NCBI RefSeq assembly: GCF_004359195.1
Contig: NZ_CP037954.1
Span: forward strand, 2,170,001-2,234,000
Direction: 5' to 3'
DNA from: Chryseobacterium salivictor
GTDB taxonomy: Bacteria > Bacteroidota > Bacteroidia > Flavobacteriales > Weeksellaceae
DNA: 64,000 nucleotides
The position numbers and the translations under genes were made by a program. Positions 8,315 through 16,836 of the stretch are shown here, in pieces. The notes below the pieces were generated by a model. That model saw only the letters and a list, made by a program, of their open reading frames with translations. It did not search any database and had not been told where the DNA came from. Each line of letters starts with the position of its first letter. Within the stretch, counting starts at the first letter, position 1.

Positions 8315-8500
8315 TTATTCCTCTTTTTTGCGCATCGATTCTCCCTTCAGTTCGAGGCGGTGAGATTGGTGAAGCAGCCGGTCTCAAATAGCATCAGCAA
8401 TGTTTTTTTCACCAATAATATCATACTAACCCTGAACCGGGATCTGTTAAGTTACCATAAAGAAGCATTGTTATGACGGTCTTCATTGATTTCCAAAAGG
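8315..8500 (-). pseudogene. istB remnant (IS21-family helper ATPase, C-terminal end)
   Basis: On the minus strand the sequence reads LLEINEDRH, then after a frame change QIPVQG, YDIIGEKNIADAI, then HRLELKGESMRKK and a stop at 8315. These match the conserved C-terminus of IstB. At least three internal stops (TAA, TAG, TGA at positions normally Ser or Trp) and two frameshifts are present. The N-terminal AAA+ domain is missing. Confidence 0.7.
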
Positions 8501-8534
8501 GTAATAATTCTGAGTCTCAACAAAAGTAAAAAAA

Positions 8535-8805
8535 GTGATTTATGATTTTACAGGAGTCACTTCTGTTTTGGCCGGAATGTCGGGCGGGAAATCTCTGACG
8601 GTTTATTATGTTGCTGAAAACGGCAAGAAATAAAAATGTGAGTGCTGTGATGAGTTTTTGGAACAACGATCAGATAAATCCTGAAACCGGGCTTCCACCT
8701 CTTTTGGAACAAATGATTAAACTGCAATAATCTCATTACAGCTAAAAACTAAAGTTCCGTTTTATCCGGCGGAAAATTGGGAAGAAGTTAAAAAGCAGAA
8801 CAAAA
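8535..8805 (+). pseudogene. Unidentified degraded coding sequence
   Basis: Frame pieces look coding but are interrupted. VIYDFTGVTSVLAGMSGGKS with a continuation is stopped at about 8634. A second frame gives KNVSAVMSFWNNDQINPETG and more to 8730. A third gives KVPFYPAENWEEVKKQN to about 8805. They may be the broken 3' end of one protein. I do not recognise the family. The segment lies between the IS21 remnant and the terminator of the cold-shock gene. Confidence 0.35.
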
Positions 8806-8808
8806 AAA

Positions 8809-8831
8809 AGCTTCGAAAGAAGCTTTTTTTA
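8809..8831. terminator. Bidirectional terminator (cold-shock gene)
   Basis: A perfect 6-bp stem AGCTTC/GAAGCT with a GAAA tetraloop is flanked by A- and T-runs on both sides. It can stop transcription from the cold-shock gene on the minus strand and from the degraded region on the plus strand. Confidence 0.8.
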
Positions 8832-8836
8832 TAGAT

Positions 8837-9271
8837 TTACTTGATTACTTTGATATCTATCGCAGAAAGTCCTTTCGGAGATCTTTCTATTTCAAAGGAG
8901 ACCTTGTTGCCTTTCTTTACCATTTCTTCGCAATTGTTGCTGTGGAAGAAAATGTTTTCTTTGTTTTTGTCTTCGGTAATAAAACCGTACCCTTTTTCAC
9001 TTAGAAAGGTAACGATCCCTGATTTAATTGGGTTTTCAGCTTCAATGGGCGCTGCACCCAACTGAATGTTGCTTACATCAATTTTGTTATCGTTACTTCT
9101 GTCAGGAGGGGTGGTTGTAAATTGCCCGTTGACATCAACGTACATAATCATGTCGTCTAAGCCTTTTCCTTTGTCATTGCTTTCTTTGCGCTCCTCACGG
9201 CGCATTGCTTTTTCTTTTTGCTTCTGAAGTTTTTTCTTAAAGTTTTCTTTTTTGGAGAAAGAATCCGCCAT
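8837..9271 (-). CDS. Cold-shock domain protein with basic N-terminal extension
   Basis: The protein has 144 residues. The C-terminal 65 residues form a cold-shock domain (SGIVTFLSEKGYGFITEDKN, then NIFFHSNNC) with both RNA-binding motifs, RNP1 KGYGFI and RNP2 IFFHS. The first 80 residues are a charged, lysine- and arginine-rich extension (KKENFKKKLQKQKEKAMRRE) that is probably flexible and binds nucleic acid. Proteins of this architecture and length are standard in flavobacteria. The presumed role is RNA chaperoning in the cytoplasm. It is a single gene with a strong hairpin directly behind it. Confidence 0.9.
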   Translation of the reverse strand: MADSFSKKENFKKKLQKQKEKAMRREERKESNDKGKGLDDMIMYVDVNGQFTTTPPDRSNDNKIDVSNIQLGAAPIEAENPIKSGIVTFLSEKGYGFITEDKNKENIFFHSNNCEEMVKKGNKVSFEIERSPKGLSAIDIKVIK

Positions 9272-9780
9272 ATATTTTTTTAATTTTTAGATTATCGGAT
9301 AAGGTACAAAATAAATTAACACAATGCAACATAAATGATAAATATTGCATTTCGCAGAGTAAGACAAGTCTGCTCTTTTAATGCCTTAAACTACCATGGA
9401 TAAGCATAAAACCTGATATCACCTGACGGTAAAATAAATAACGTACTGTACAGCCGAAAGTAATAATCACCGGCTTAAAATTATTTTAAACATAATAAGA
9501 GACAATATGATAACCCGTGTCTTTTTGAACTGAAAAAAAATATCTCTCACAGATTTAAAATGTGTTTACTTTATTTTGTTTTAAGCTGCCAAATCAGCGG
9601 AAACTATTATTAAAGCTATATAGCCATATCAAAAAATACAATTTTTAATACTTAAAAGTACTTAAAAAATCTTTATATTCAATCTAAGGTGGTCTTTTCG
9701 GCAACATAATTTTTACTTAAAGAAGAAAAAAACTGATGCGACTAATGTGGTTTAAAATAAAAAATTGAAAGACTCTAACA
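9272..9780. other. Intergenic region, about 510 bp
   Basis: This AT-rich stretch holds the upstream region of the cold-shock gene, whose transcript may carry a leader of up to about 50 bases. I see no coding potential, repeat or RNA gene in the remainder. Confidence 0.4.
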
Positions 9781-10332
9781 CTATCTCACCTTTTCGAACA
9801 GAAAAAGTTTGCCGCCGGTAAATGCATAACGCTGCATTAGATTCCCTTCTAAAACCATCGTTTTACTGGTAACATTAATGATAGAAATATAATTGCCCGA
9901 ATTGTATTTTAAATAATTTTCTTTGTTTTTCGTCTGAGGATTTTTGCCAAACTTAAATTTGTATTTCACCCAGTCTTCTTTTTCGGTCTGGCAATGGACC
10001 GGTTGAAATTTCTCTTTATTAGACTTGAATTCGATGACCTCAAAACCTTCTGTACATTCGCTTTTAAAATTATTTGTCGGATCACTGTCCTGCGCAAACT
10101 GCTCGTAGGTTCCGTTGTAAACACCTACCACTTTCCAGGTTCCGTTTAAACGGTCTTCATCTATTTTTCCCTCTGCTTTTTGAACGGCCCAGCTTATGCC
10201 TTTTACAGTTCCTTTCACAGCGGAATACCCGATTTTAGCAGTCGTAGTAACAATCTTTGCAGCAGTAGAAACCACGCAGGAAGTGAGCACGAAACTCAGT
10301 AAAAGTAGAAGTCCGATTTTATTTGTTTTCAT
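9781..10332 (-). CDS. Lipoprotein of unknown function, lipocalin-like
   Basis: The chosen start is the ATG at 10332. It gives a clean lipoprotein signal MKTNKIGLLLLLSFVLTSC with a lipobox cysteine at residue 19; an upstream in-frame ATG at 10398 would put 22 unrelated residues before it. After a short Ala/Thr/Lys-rich segment the mature part has a beta-rich domain beginning LNGTWKVVGVYNG, the typical opening of lipocalin-like domains. It ends in alternating strands. Four cysteines lie in the mature region. It is likely anchored in the outer or inner membrane facing the periplasm. The gene follows feoB in the same direction but 145 bases away. I cannot assign a function. Confidence 0.75.
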   Translation of the reverse strand: MKTNKIGLLLLLSFVLTSCVVSTAAKIVTTTAKIGYSAVKGTVKGISWAVQKAEGKIDEDRLNGTWKVVGVYNGTYEQFAQDSDPTNNFKSECTEGFEVIEFKSNKEKFQPVHCQTEKEDWVKYKFKFGKNPQTKNKENYLKYNSGNYISIINVTSKTMVLEGNLMQRYAFTGGKLFLFEKVR

Positions 10333-10477
10333 AATAGAGGTCTTTATTTCACTGCAATTTACAGTAAATTTTAGTGAGGAAAAACGGAATGAGTTCATCT
10401 TTTCATTATCAGACCTTAAATGGTAGAAAACGAACAGGAAAATTGAAGACCTTCGGAATGAAGCAGTTGGAATGATT

Positions 10478-12652
10478 CTACGCTAAAAAATGCCAGATTC
10501 TCGTGACCACAAAACAAACAGTTAATCCATAAATAACGGGCAGAATGGTGGCGACGAAAGTCCATTTTCGGCTGCTGGTTTCTTTGTAAATCGTATAAAT
10601 AGTCGTGCTGCACGGATTGTGAAGCAAACTGAAAAGCATCAGGTTTACTGCCGTAAGCGTCGTCCATCCTCCGGCGTGCAATAAATGGGCGATTTCTGAA
10701 TCACTTCCTTCAAACATCACGCCTGCTCCGGCGCCCAGAGCAGTGTTTCCAATAGTTAAAGTAGTAAGCATTAATATTGTTGGAATTACAATTTCGTTGG
10801 CAGGGATCGCTACGATATAAGCCAGCAGGATCACGCCGTTTAAACCGAGAAACATTCCGAAAGGGTCTAATCCGGTAATCATCCACAGTGCAATACTTTG
10901 ATCGCCGACCGTTATATTGGAGATGAGCCAAATTGCCGCTCCGGCCGGGGCCGCAAATACAACGGCTCTCCATAATACAATTAAGGTTCTGTCAATTAAA
11001 GAAGTGTAAACGGTTTGTAAAACATTCGGAGGTCGGTAAGGTGGAAGTTCTAAAGTAAAGAATGACGATTCTCCTTTTAATAATGTTTTTGATAAAAGCC
11101 AGGACGTAAAAAAGGTAAAGGCAATTCCCAAAACTGCAATTCCTATAACCGCCAACATCGAAACGGTGCCTGCCCATTGACTGGGAACCAAAACGCCTAA
11201 AAATAGGGTTGCAATAATAATCTGAGTAGGCCATCTTCCGTTACAAAGTGAAAAATTATTGGTAATAATTGCAATCAGCTTTTCTCTCGGACTGTTGATG
11301 ATTCTGGTTGCGACAACGCCGGCAGCATTACAGCCAAAACCCATACTCATCGTTAAAGCCTGTTTGCCATGAGCTCCGGATTTTTTAAAAATACGATCCA
11401 GATTAAAGGCGACCCTCGGTAAATAACCAAAGTCTTCCAGCAAAGTGAATAAAGGAAAGAAAATAGCCATTGGCGGCAACATGACGGCCACGACCCAAGC
11501 CGTACCGAGATAAACGCCATCCACCAGAAAACCATTGAGCCACCACGGAAAGTTCAGGTTGGTCGCACCGTTTTTCAAAAACGGATGAATGGTATCTAAT
11601 AATAAAGACGCCAACATTTGGGAAGGATAATTGGAACCCACAATGGTAATCCAGAGGATAACGCCTAACAGCAAAAACATAATAGGAAAGCCCCAGATCC
11701 GATGCGTCACAATATGATCAATGGCTCTGTCAACCCGAAATGAACTTCTGGACTGATCGGAGGAAACAGAATCCTTAACCAACTGCGCTGATTGTGCATA
11801 AATACTTTCTACCAGGTCATTTCGATACTCATCGCCCAGTTCAGTCCGTAAATTTTCAGCGGTTTCTAAAACAGGATTCAAATTCTGCCCGGATATTTCA
11901 GCAGAAAGCCGTCCTTCTTTTAATCCGGTAATAATACTTTCATCATCTTCCAGTAATCGGATGGCGAGCCAGTGGGCATTTGGTAAATTAGAATCTAACT
12001 GAGCTAACAGACTTTCGATTTCAGAAACGGCTTTTCCACTTTGAGCAGATAATTGAAATGAATGGTGTTTGGCCGTTATAAAAGTTCCGTTGGCAACCTG
12101 TTTAATCGCTGCTAAAAGTTCAGGAATTCCTTCCTTGGAACGCGCACTGGTTGCCACCACGGGAATTCCTAAATCTTTAGATAATGTTCTTACATCAATT
12201 GAAATTTGGTGGCGGCGCGCTTCGTCCATTAAATTGAGACAAAGCACCACTTTATCGGTAATCTGTAAAATCTGCAAAACCAGACTTAGATTTCTTCGCA
12301 AACGGCTTGCATCGACGACCACAACGGTAACATCGGGCTGCCCGAATAAAACAAAATCTCTGGCAACCTCTTCATCTTCTGAAGTCGATAAAAGGGAATA
12401 GGTCCCTGGTAAATCGACGATTTTATAGTGACGGTCCTGATAAGAAAAACTCCCTTCAGCGCGCACTACCGTTTTGCCGGGCCAGTTTCCAGTATGTTGT
12501 TTTAGACCGGTTAATGCATTAAAAACAGTGCTTTTTCCTGTATTGGGGTTGCCAGCCAGTGCAACCGTATAATCTGAATTTCCCGCGGAAATACCCATTT
12601 TCCTGAGTTCTGCAGATGGATTTAATTCGCAGGTATCACATGCTGTTTTCAT
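10478..12652 (-). CDS. feoB: Ferrous iron transport protein B
   Basis: FeoB is the inner-membrane Fe(II) transporter. The 724-residue protein has an N-terminal cytosolic G domain with G1 GNPNTGKS (about 34-41), the following HTGNWPGKTV segment, G3 DLPGTYSLL and G4 NLMD. A helical GDI-like region follows. The membrane part carries two gate regions, including FGCNAAGVVATRIINSPREK with its conserved cysteine. The short N-terminal CDTCEL motif before the G domain is a cysteine pair that could bind metal. The start overlaps the end of feoA by four bases, so translation is coupled. Length and motifs are normal. Confidence 0.96.
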   Translation of the reverse strand: MKTACDTCELNPSAELRKMGISAGNSDYTVALAGNPNTGKSTVFNALTGLKQHTGNWPGKTVVRAEGSFSYQDRHYKIVDLPGTYSLLSTSEDEEVARDFVLFGQPDVTVVVVDASRLRRNLSLVLQILQITDKVVLCLNLMDEARRHQISIDVRTLSKDLGIPVVATSARSKEGIPELLAAIKQVANGTFITAKHHSFQLSAQSGKAVSEIESLLAQLDSNLPNAHWLAIRLLEDDESIITGLKEGRLSAEISGQNLNPVLETAENLRTELGDEYRNDLVESIYAQSAQLVKDSVSSDQSRSSFRVDRAIDHIVTHRIWGFPIMFLLLGVILWITIVGSNYPSQMLASLLLDTIHPFLKNGATNLNFPWWLNGFLVDGVYLGTAWVVAVMLPPMAIFFPLFTLLEDFGYLPRVAFNLDRIFKKSGAHGKQALTMSMGFGCNAAGVVATRIINSPREKLIAIITNNFSLCNGRWPTQIIIATLFLGVLVPSQWAGTVSMLAVIGIAVLGIAFTFFTSWLLSKTLLKGESSFFTLELPPYRPPNVLQTVYTSLIDRTLIVLWRAVVFAAPAGAAIWLISNITVGDQSIALWMITGLDPFGMFLGLNGVILLAYIVAIPANEIVIPTILMLTTLTIGNTALGAGAGVMFEGSDSEIAHLLHAGGWTTLTAVNLMLFSLLHNPCSTTIYTIYKETSSRKWTFVATILPVIYGLTVCFVVTRIWHFLA

Positions 12653-12900
12653 ATGGTCTCTTTTACTTCGATTAAAACGTTTTGTGCATCTTCATTTCGC
12701 AGGGAAATTAAGGTGTCGTGAATGCTGTAGGCAATAGGGTTTCCGAGCGGACTGATATTCTGAACGGTAATTTCTGAACCACGAACGAAGCCCAGATCTT
12801 GCAGCCGCTGTCTGACTTCACGGCTGCAGTTCGTTGAGAGACCGATGATTTCGGCGATTTGATCTTTTTGTAATATACCTAAATTTTTACCTGGTTCCAT
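12649..12900 (-). CDS. feoA: Ferrous iron transport protein A
   Basis: This small SH3-like cytosolic protein (83 residues) is the partner of FeoB. Characteristic features are IGLSTNCSREVRQRLQDLG, then RGSEITVQNISPLGNPIAY, and the final strands ISLRNEDAQNVLIEV. It lies directly upstream of feoB with a four-base overlap. A DtxR-like palindrome over the promoter suggests repression when iron is plentiful. Confidence 0.93.
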   Translation of the reverse strand: MEPGKNLGILQKDQIAEIIGLSTNCSREVRQRLQDLGFVRGSEITVQNISPLGNPIAYSIHDTLISLRNEDAQNVLIEVKETI

Positions 12901-12945
12901 CCTGTTTTTTTAAAACTTCTACTTCTGATTAGAAAGGCTAAAATA

Positions 12946-12964
12946 CAAAATTAGATTAACCTAA
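12946..12964 (-). promoter_or_regulatory. feoAB promoter -7 box overlapped by a DtxR-like palindrome
   Basis: On the minus strand TAATTTTG (12953-12946) matches the TAnnTTTG -7 box, about 45 bases before the feoA start. It overlaps an imperfect palindrome TTAGGTTAATCTAA (12964-12951). Its half-sites TTAGGTTA and TAATCTAA resemble the TTAGGTTAG half of the DtxR/IdeR operator. Binding there would block the promoter. The promoter call rests on consensus; regulation by a DtxR-family protein is inference. Confidence 0.5.
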
Positions 12965-13342
12965 CAATATGTTTATTTAAATCTAACAAGTTAAAAAAAA
13001 TGGATCGGTGGTTGTTTGAGATAAAAAGGATTTTTTCCGGCAGAAAAAATTGCCGGTTCACAACAAAATAAACAGCGGATTGAAGATTTTAAAGTAGTTT
13101 TTTATTTCCATAAAAAAGTCAAAGAGCCAATCAAGGTACGAAATAATTAAATGAATTTAAGTTAAAGATGATTTCTTTCACCAAATATTGCTGATAATTT
13201 CCCTGCGATGCTGCATTGTTATGGTATTGTTAAAAAAATGATATTTATTACCTCAAATTTAAAATATAATATATAATTTAGCCCGCCCTAATAGAAAGTA
13301 ACTAGTGCTTTTTTTTGATAAGGGATATTAAATATTTTTATA
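12965..13342. other. Intergenic region between feoA and the MnmA-like gene
   Basis: This AT-rich stretch of about 380 bp separates divergent genes. I looked for remains of the missing N-terminal half of the downstream MnmA-like gene and found none. No hairpin or repeat stands out. Confidence 0.4.
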
Positions 13343-13888
13343 ATGACCATCAAAGGACAAATTGTTGAAATCCCGGAGAATTCTCCTCTTTACAAAAGAG
13401 AGATTCCTGCGTTTTTGTCGAAAAAAGAATCGCTTCTCTGGGAATCTCAGAAGAACAGGTATTCTTTATTTGATGGGTTTCTGGTGGGAGAACATGCTGG
13501 AGTTGATCATTTTAAAACAGGTCAGCGAAAAGGAATCAACGTAGGTGGAAAAAAAAAGCCGCTTTATGTGATTGCCATCGATAAAGATGAGAACCGTCTT
13601 TTTGTAGGCGCTGGCGAAAACCATCCCGGACTTTGGGCAAATGTCCTGTCGTTCCCGGAAACCTTTTTTCACTGGAACCGGCAAATATCATTTACTCCGA
13701 AAGAACGGGAGAACGGAATTGCAGTAGAAGTACTGGCTTCAGCTGTTGAAGAGAAAATACCGGCGAAACTGTATATTTTTGATGATACCGTTTTTTTAGA
13801 ATTTGACAAGCCAGCTTTAATCACTATTAGAGAAAATCCGGTCTCTGTTTTTTACCGGAATACAATCATAGCAAATACAATTAATTAA
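13343..13888 (+). CDS. Stand-alone MnmA (TrmU) C-terminal-half protein
   Basis: The 181 residues align only with the C-terminal half of tRNA 2-thiouridylase MnmA: FKTGQRKGINVGGKKKPLYV, then DKDENRLFVGAGENHPGLW, then a divergent beta-barrel. A full MnmA has about 360-400 residues. The N-terminal PP-loop ATPase domain, which activates U34, and both catalytic cysteines are absent. The ATG at 13343 begins near the middle of the usual protein (KGQIVEIPENSPLY), and no upstream remnant of the missing half is visible. The frame is open and ends cleanly, so it may be expressed as a separate protein or be a truncated duplicate. It ends seven bases before the nuclease gene. A tRNA-binding or unrelated role is open. 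Confidence 0.75.
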   Translation: MTIKGQIVEIPENSPLYKREIPAFLSKKESLLWESQKNRYSLFDGFLVGEHAGVDHFKTGQRKGINVGGKKKPLYVIAIDKDENRLFVGAGENHPGLWANVLSFPETFFHWNRQISFTPKERENGIAVEVLASAVEEKIPAKLYIFDDTVFLEFDKPALITIRENPVSVFYRNTIIANTIN

Positions 13889-13895
13889 TTATAAC

Positions 13896-15665
13896 ATGAA
13901 ACTAAAACTATCTTTTTTAGCAAGTATCATTTCGTTTTTCGTGTACGCCCAATCCGCACCTGCGTATTATTCCGGCGTTAACTTCAATAAAACCAAAAAT
14001 GAACTGAAGGCAGAACTTGCCACATTAATTACAGCTACTCACACCAAAACCATTTCTTACAGTGAGTTGCAAACCCTGATGAAAACCAGTGATGTGGATC
14101 CTGAAAATCCGGCTAATTTGCTTTTGATTTATGGTTCTCAGAGCTCAGGAACCCATCAGAGAAGCCGCCCTATTGGTGGGTCATGGAACCGGGAACACGT
14201 TTATGCAAAATCACAGGGAACACCAAATCTGGGAACTTCCGGTCCGGGAGCGGATGGTCACCACCTTCGCCCTGCCGATATTTCTTTGAACAGCAGCAGA
14301 GGACATTTATCCTTTGATGATGGAGTAGGTCCGTTGGCCGGAACCACATCACGTGGTGGCTGGTATCCCGGGGACGAATGGAAAGGGGATGTCGCAAGAA
14401 TCCTGATGTATATGTATGTAAGATACAATACAAGATGTCTGCCTTTGGGAATTACCATGAATCCAAGTACATACTCGGCAGACTTCCCGGATATTTTATT
14501 GAAATGGAATGTCGAAGATCCGGTTTCAGCTTTTGAAATGCAAAGACAGAATGTGGTGGCAAACACGCAGAAAAACAGAAATCCATTTATCGATAATCCT
14601 TATTTGGCAACGGTAATCTGGGGTGGTCCCGCTGCAAAGAATACCTGGCCGGATACTTTCAATGGTGGCGGGACTTCAGGAGATACCGAAGCACCGTCAA
14701 CTCCAGTGAATCTTTCGGTTTCAGGAGTAACTTCTTCAAGTGTTGCTTTAACCTGGACGGCTTCTACCGACAATATTGCGGTAGCAGGATATGATCTGTT
14801 TGTGGATAATATTTACAAAACAAGCGTATCTTCTAATAATGCGACAGTTACAGGATTAAACTCTGCAACCACTTATTCTTTCTATGTTGTTGCAAAAGAT
14901 ACTTCCGGTAACAAATCTGCAAATAGTGACACTGTTCAGGGAACTACCGAGGCAGGTACCAGCCCGGGAACCGGTACATCTTGTGGTACTGAAGATTTTG
15001 AAAATATTCCGTCTACAGGAGGTACTCCTCCGGCTTCTTCATACGGCGACAGAACGTGGTCTGGAAACGGTATCGTCTGGACAGCCACCAACGCAAGAAC
15101 CGACACCCAGATCTATATCGACGGGGCGGGTAACAAAGCAATTTGTGTTAAAAAAGGAGTTTTGAAATCTTCTGTGATCTCAGGCGGTATCGGAACACTG
15201 AAAGTGAAAACCTATCTGCCGTTTGCTGATTCGGCAGGAAATTATATTCTTAAAATTAATGGCGTGGTAAAAGGTCAGATTCCTTATTCTAAAACAGCAA
15301 AGACCCAAACAATTGAGAATATCAATGTTGAAGGAAATGTTGTTATTGAATTGATTGACGAAGCGACAAGTAACAGAGTTTCGTTTGATAATCTTTCCTG
15401 GACTTGTTATTCTTCGATGGCGACTGATGATGTTTCGGCCAAAAACCAAAAGATTACCATTTATCCAAACCCTGTAAAAAACAATGAGTTTTTCATCAGC
15501 GGAATCGATAAAAATGAAACCGTAAAGGTTTATAGTTTGAATGGACAGTTGTTACAAACCATCAATAATGTTAATGACAAAGAAAAAGTGAATCTTAAAA
15601 AACTTCCAAAAGGAGTCTATTTTGTGACTACAAAAACACAGTCTGCTAAAATTATCGTCGATTAA
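13896..15665 (+). CDS. Secreted endonuclease I family nuclease with fibronectin III and type IX sorting domains
   Basis: The protein has 589 residues. It has a signal peptide (MKLKLSFLASIISFFVYAQ) and a His-Me finger endonuclease I domain (about 25-250) with the catalytic block GSWNREHVYAKSQG and HHLRPADISLNSSRGH. A fibronectin III domain follows at about 263-350 (APSTPVNLSVSG to SFYVVAKDTSGNKSA), then a beta-rich module at about 365-505. The last 75 residues (ITIYPNPVKNNEFFI to KGVYFVTTKTQSAKIIVD) form a type A C-terminal sorting domain. The type IX secretion system should therefore carry it to the cell surface or medium, where it probably degrades DNA or RNA for nutrition. It may be co-transcribed with the MnmA-like gene. 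Confidence 0.92.
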   Translation: MKLKLSFLASIISFFVYAQSAPAYYSGVNFNKTKNELKAELATLITATHTKTISYSELQTLMKTSDVDPENPANLLLIYGSQSSGTHQRSRPIGGSWNREHVYAKSQGTPNLGTSGPGADGHHLRPADISLNSSRGHLSFDDGVGPLAGTTSRGGWYPGDEWKGDVARILMYMYVRYNTRCLPLGITMNPSTYSADFPDILLKWNVEDPVSAFEMQRQNVVANTQKNRNPFIDNPYLATVIWGGPAAKNTWPDTFNGGGTSGDTEAPSTPVNLSVSGVTSSSVALTWTASTDNIAVAGYDLFVDNIYKTSVSSNNATVTGLNSATTYSFYVVAKDTSGNKSANSDTVQGTTEAGTSPGTGTSCGTEDFENIPSTGGTPPASSYGDRTWSGNGIVWTATNARTDTQIYIDGAGNKAICVKKGVLKSSVISGGIGTLKVKTYLPFADSAGNYILKINGVVKGQIPYSKTAKTQTIENINVEGNVVIELIDEATSNRVSFDNLSWTCYSSMATDDVSAKNQKITIYPNPVKNNEFFISGIDKNETVKVYSLNGQLLQTINNVNDKEKVNLKKLPKGVYFVTTKTQSAKIIVD

Positions 15666-15700
15666 TTCAGGGATTTCCTGATTGGCAAATAGCAAACAGC

Positions 15701-15731
15701 AAGGCCGGGAGAATTTTCTTCCAGCCTTTTT
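15701..15731 (+). terminator. Probable terminator after nuclease gene
   Basis: AAGGCCGG and CCAGCCTT form a stem with one mismatch, followed by TTTTTG. It lies 36 bases after the nuclease stop and just ahead of the convergent DUF4256 gene. Confidence 0.5.
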
Positions 15732-15753
15732 GTATTTTAAATGAAAGAGATAC

Positions 15754-16302
15754 TTAAACCCTTAAAACTCCGCGAAATCCTCTGGCAGCATAATAAGATT
15801 CAGCGCCGTTATGATAAATAAAAATGGTGTCATACCGAAAATCCCCAAACAGAGCACCGCCCAACTTCCTGATTTTTTCCGGGGTTTTCAGCCAACTCGA
15901 AGTTTTGGTATCAAACGTTCCGAGTTTTTGTAATTCCCGGTATTCTTCTTCATTCAGGATTTCAATGCCCATCGATTCTGCGCCATCAACCGCATTGTTT
16001 TTTGGTTTGTTTTCCTTCCTTTTATCGAGTGCTGCTTTGTCGTAACAGAAGCTTCTGCGGCCTTTCGGACTTTCGGCGGCACAGTCATAAAAAAGATATT
16101 CTCCGGATTTCGGGTCAACGCCCACTGCGTCCGGCTCGCCACCGCTGTTTTCCATCTGGAGTAAAGATTCGCATTTCTTTGGGTTTTTGGAAAGTTTATC
16201 CTGGATATCTTCCCATTTCAAATCCTGATGCCGGTTCAGATTTGACCCAAAACGTTCTTTTAAAATCTGGAAAAGTTCATCATAATTGTTTATTGCAGCC
16301 AT
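15754..16302 (-). CDS. DUF4256 domain-containing protein
   Basis: The 182-residue protein contains the DUF4256 hallmarks: LKERFGSNLNRHQDLKWEDI, LLQMENSGGEPDAVGVD, and a C-terminal GGALFGDFRYDTIFIYHNGA followed by YYAARGFRGVLRV. No signal peptide or membrane segment is present, so it is cytosolic. The family spans the full length here. Its function is not known to me. It is a single gene convergent with the nuclease. Confidence 0.85.
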   Translation of the reverse strand: MAAINNYDELFQILKERFGSNLNRHQDLKWEDIQDKLSKNPKKCESLLQMENSGGEPDAVGVDPKSGEYLFYDCAAESPKGRRSFCYDKAALDKRKENKPKNNAVDGAESMGIEILNEEEYRELQKLGTFDTKTSSWLKTPEKIRKLGGALFGDFRYDTIFIYHNGAESYYAARGFRGVLRV

Positions 16303-16836
16303 GTTTTTTTACTATTTAATTTTTGATGAATTAAATTTTACTCAGTTGAGTATCGGTTCTTTCATTCTGTGCACATTATTTTAATCCTTAAAATTACGAT
16401 GTTTTTTTTACTTTAATTACAAGTATCCGGTCACTTTCTATTCACTTTTACTTTGTTGTTAATTGAATTAAGCACTGAGTTTTTTGATTCCGTTCAATGA
16501 ATTCCTTTTCGCAGCTGGAAGAAGTTTATTGGCAAATCCTGGAATCATTGATAAGGTTTTTTCGTTAATATCTCTAAATTTTTCTTAAACTTTTTTGGTG
16601 TTTTTTGATAATGTTGCTGTTGGTCGATTTAAAAAGTCGTTCATCTATTTGCTGTTTCAGGTTTGAAAAATTATTTGAAAATTTACCTTATCAAATAGGC
16701 AACTTTGAAATAAGCCGATCTCTACTTTCTGTAAAATAAAGTAGCAAAGCATCTGCTGAATTTGATGATACAATTTTCAATCAAGATGCATTTCTACTTT
16801 GTCTTCAATTAATAAATAACCGTTAATTAGTACAAA
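16303..16836. other. Intergenic region with a possible short coding remnant
   Basis: About 530 bp with no complete gene. On the minus strand 16583-16468 is an open stretch of 38 codons (EKFRDINEKTLSMIPGFANK and on to KKLSA-stop) that reads like a protein C-terminus. Its family is not recognised and it has no start context. The rest is AT-rich leader of the OmpA-family gene. Confidence 0.35.

Larger units (their letters stand above)
8170..8500. mobile_element. IS21-family insertion sequence remnant (one end plus istB tail)
   Basis: The segment contains terminal-type repeats (8195-8240, with a weaker third copy at about 8170-8194) next to the degraded 3' end of an istB gene on the minus strand. 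IS21 elements carry several repeats near each end, and istB ends close to one of them, which fits this arrangement. istA and the other end are absent. The element is dead. Confidence 0.7.
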
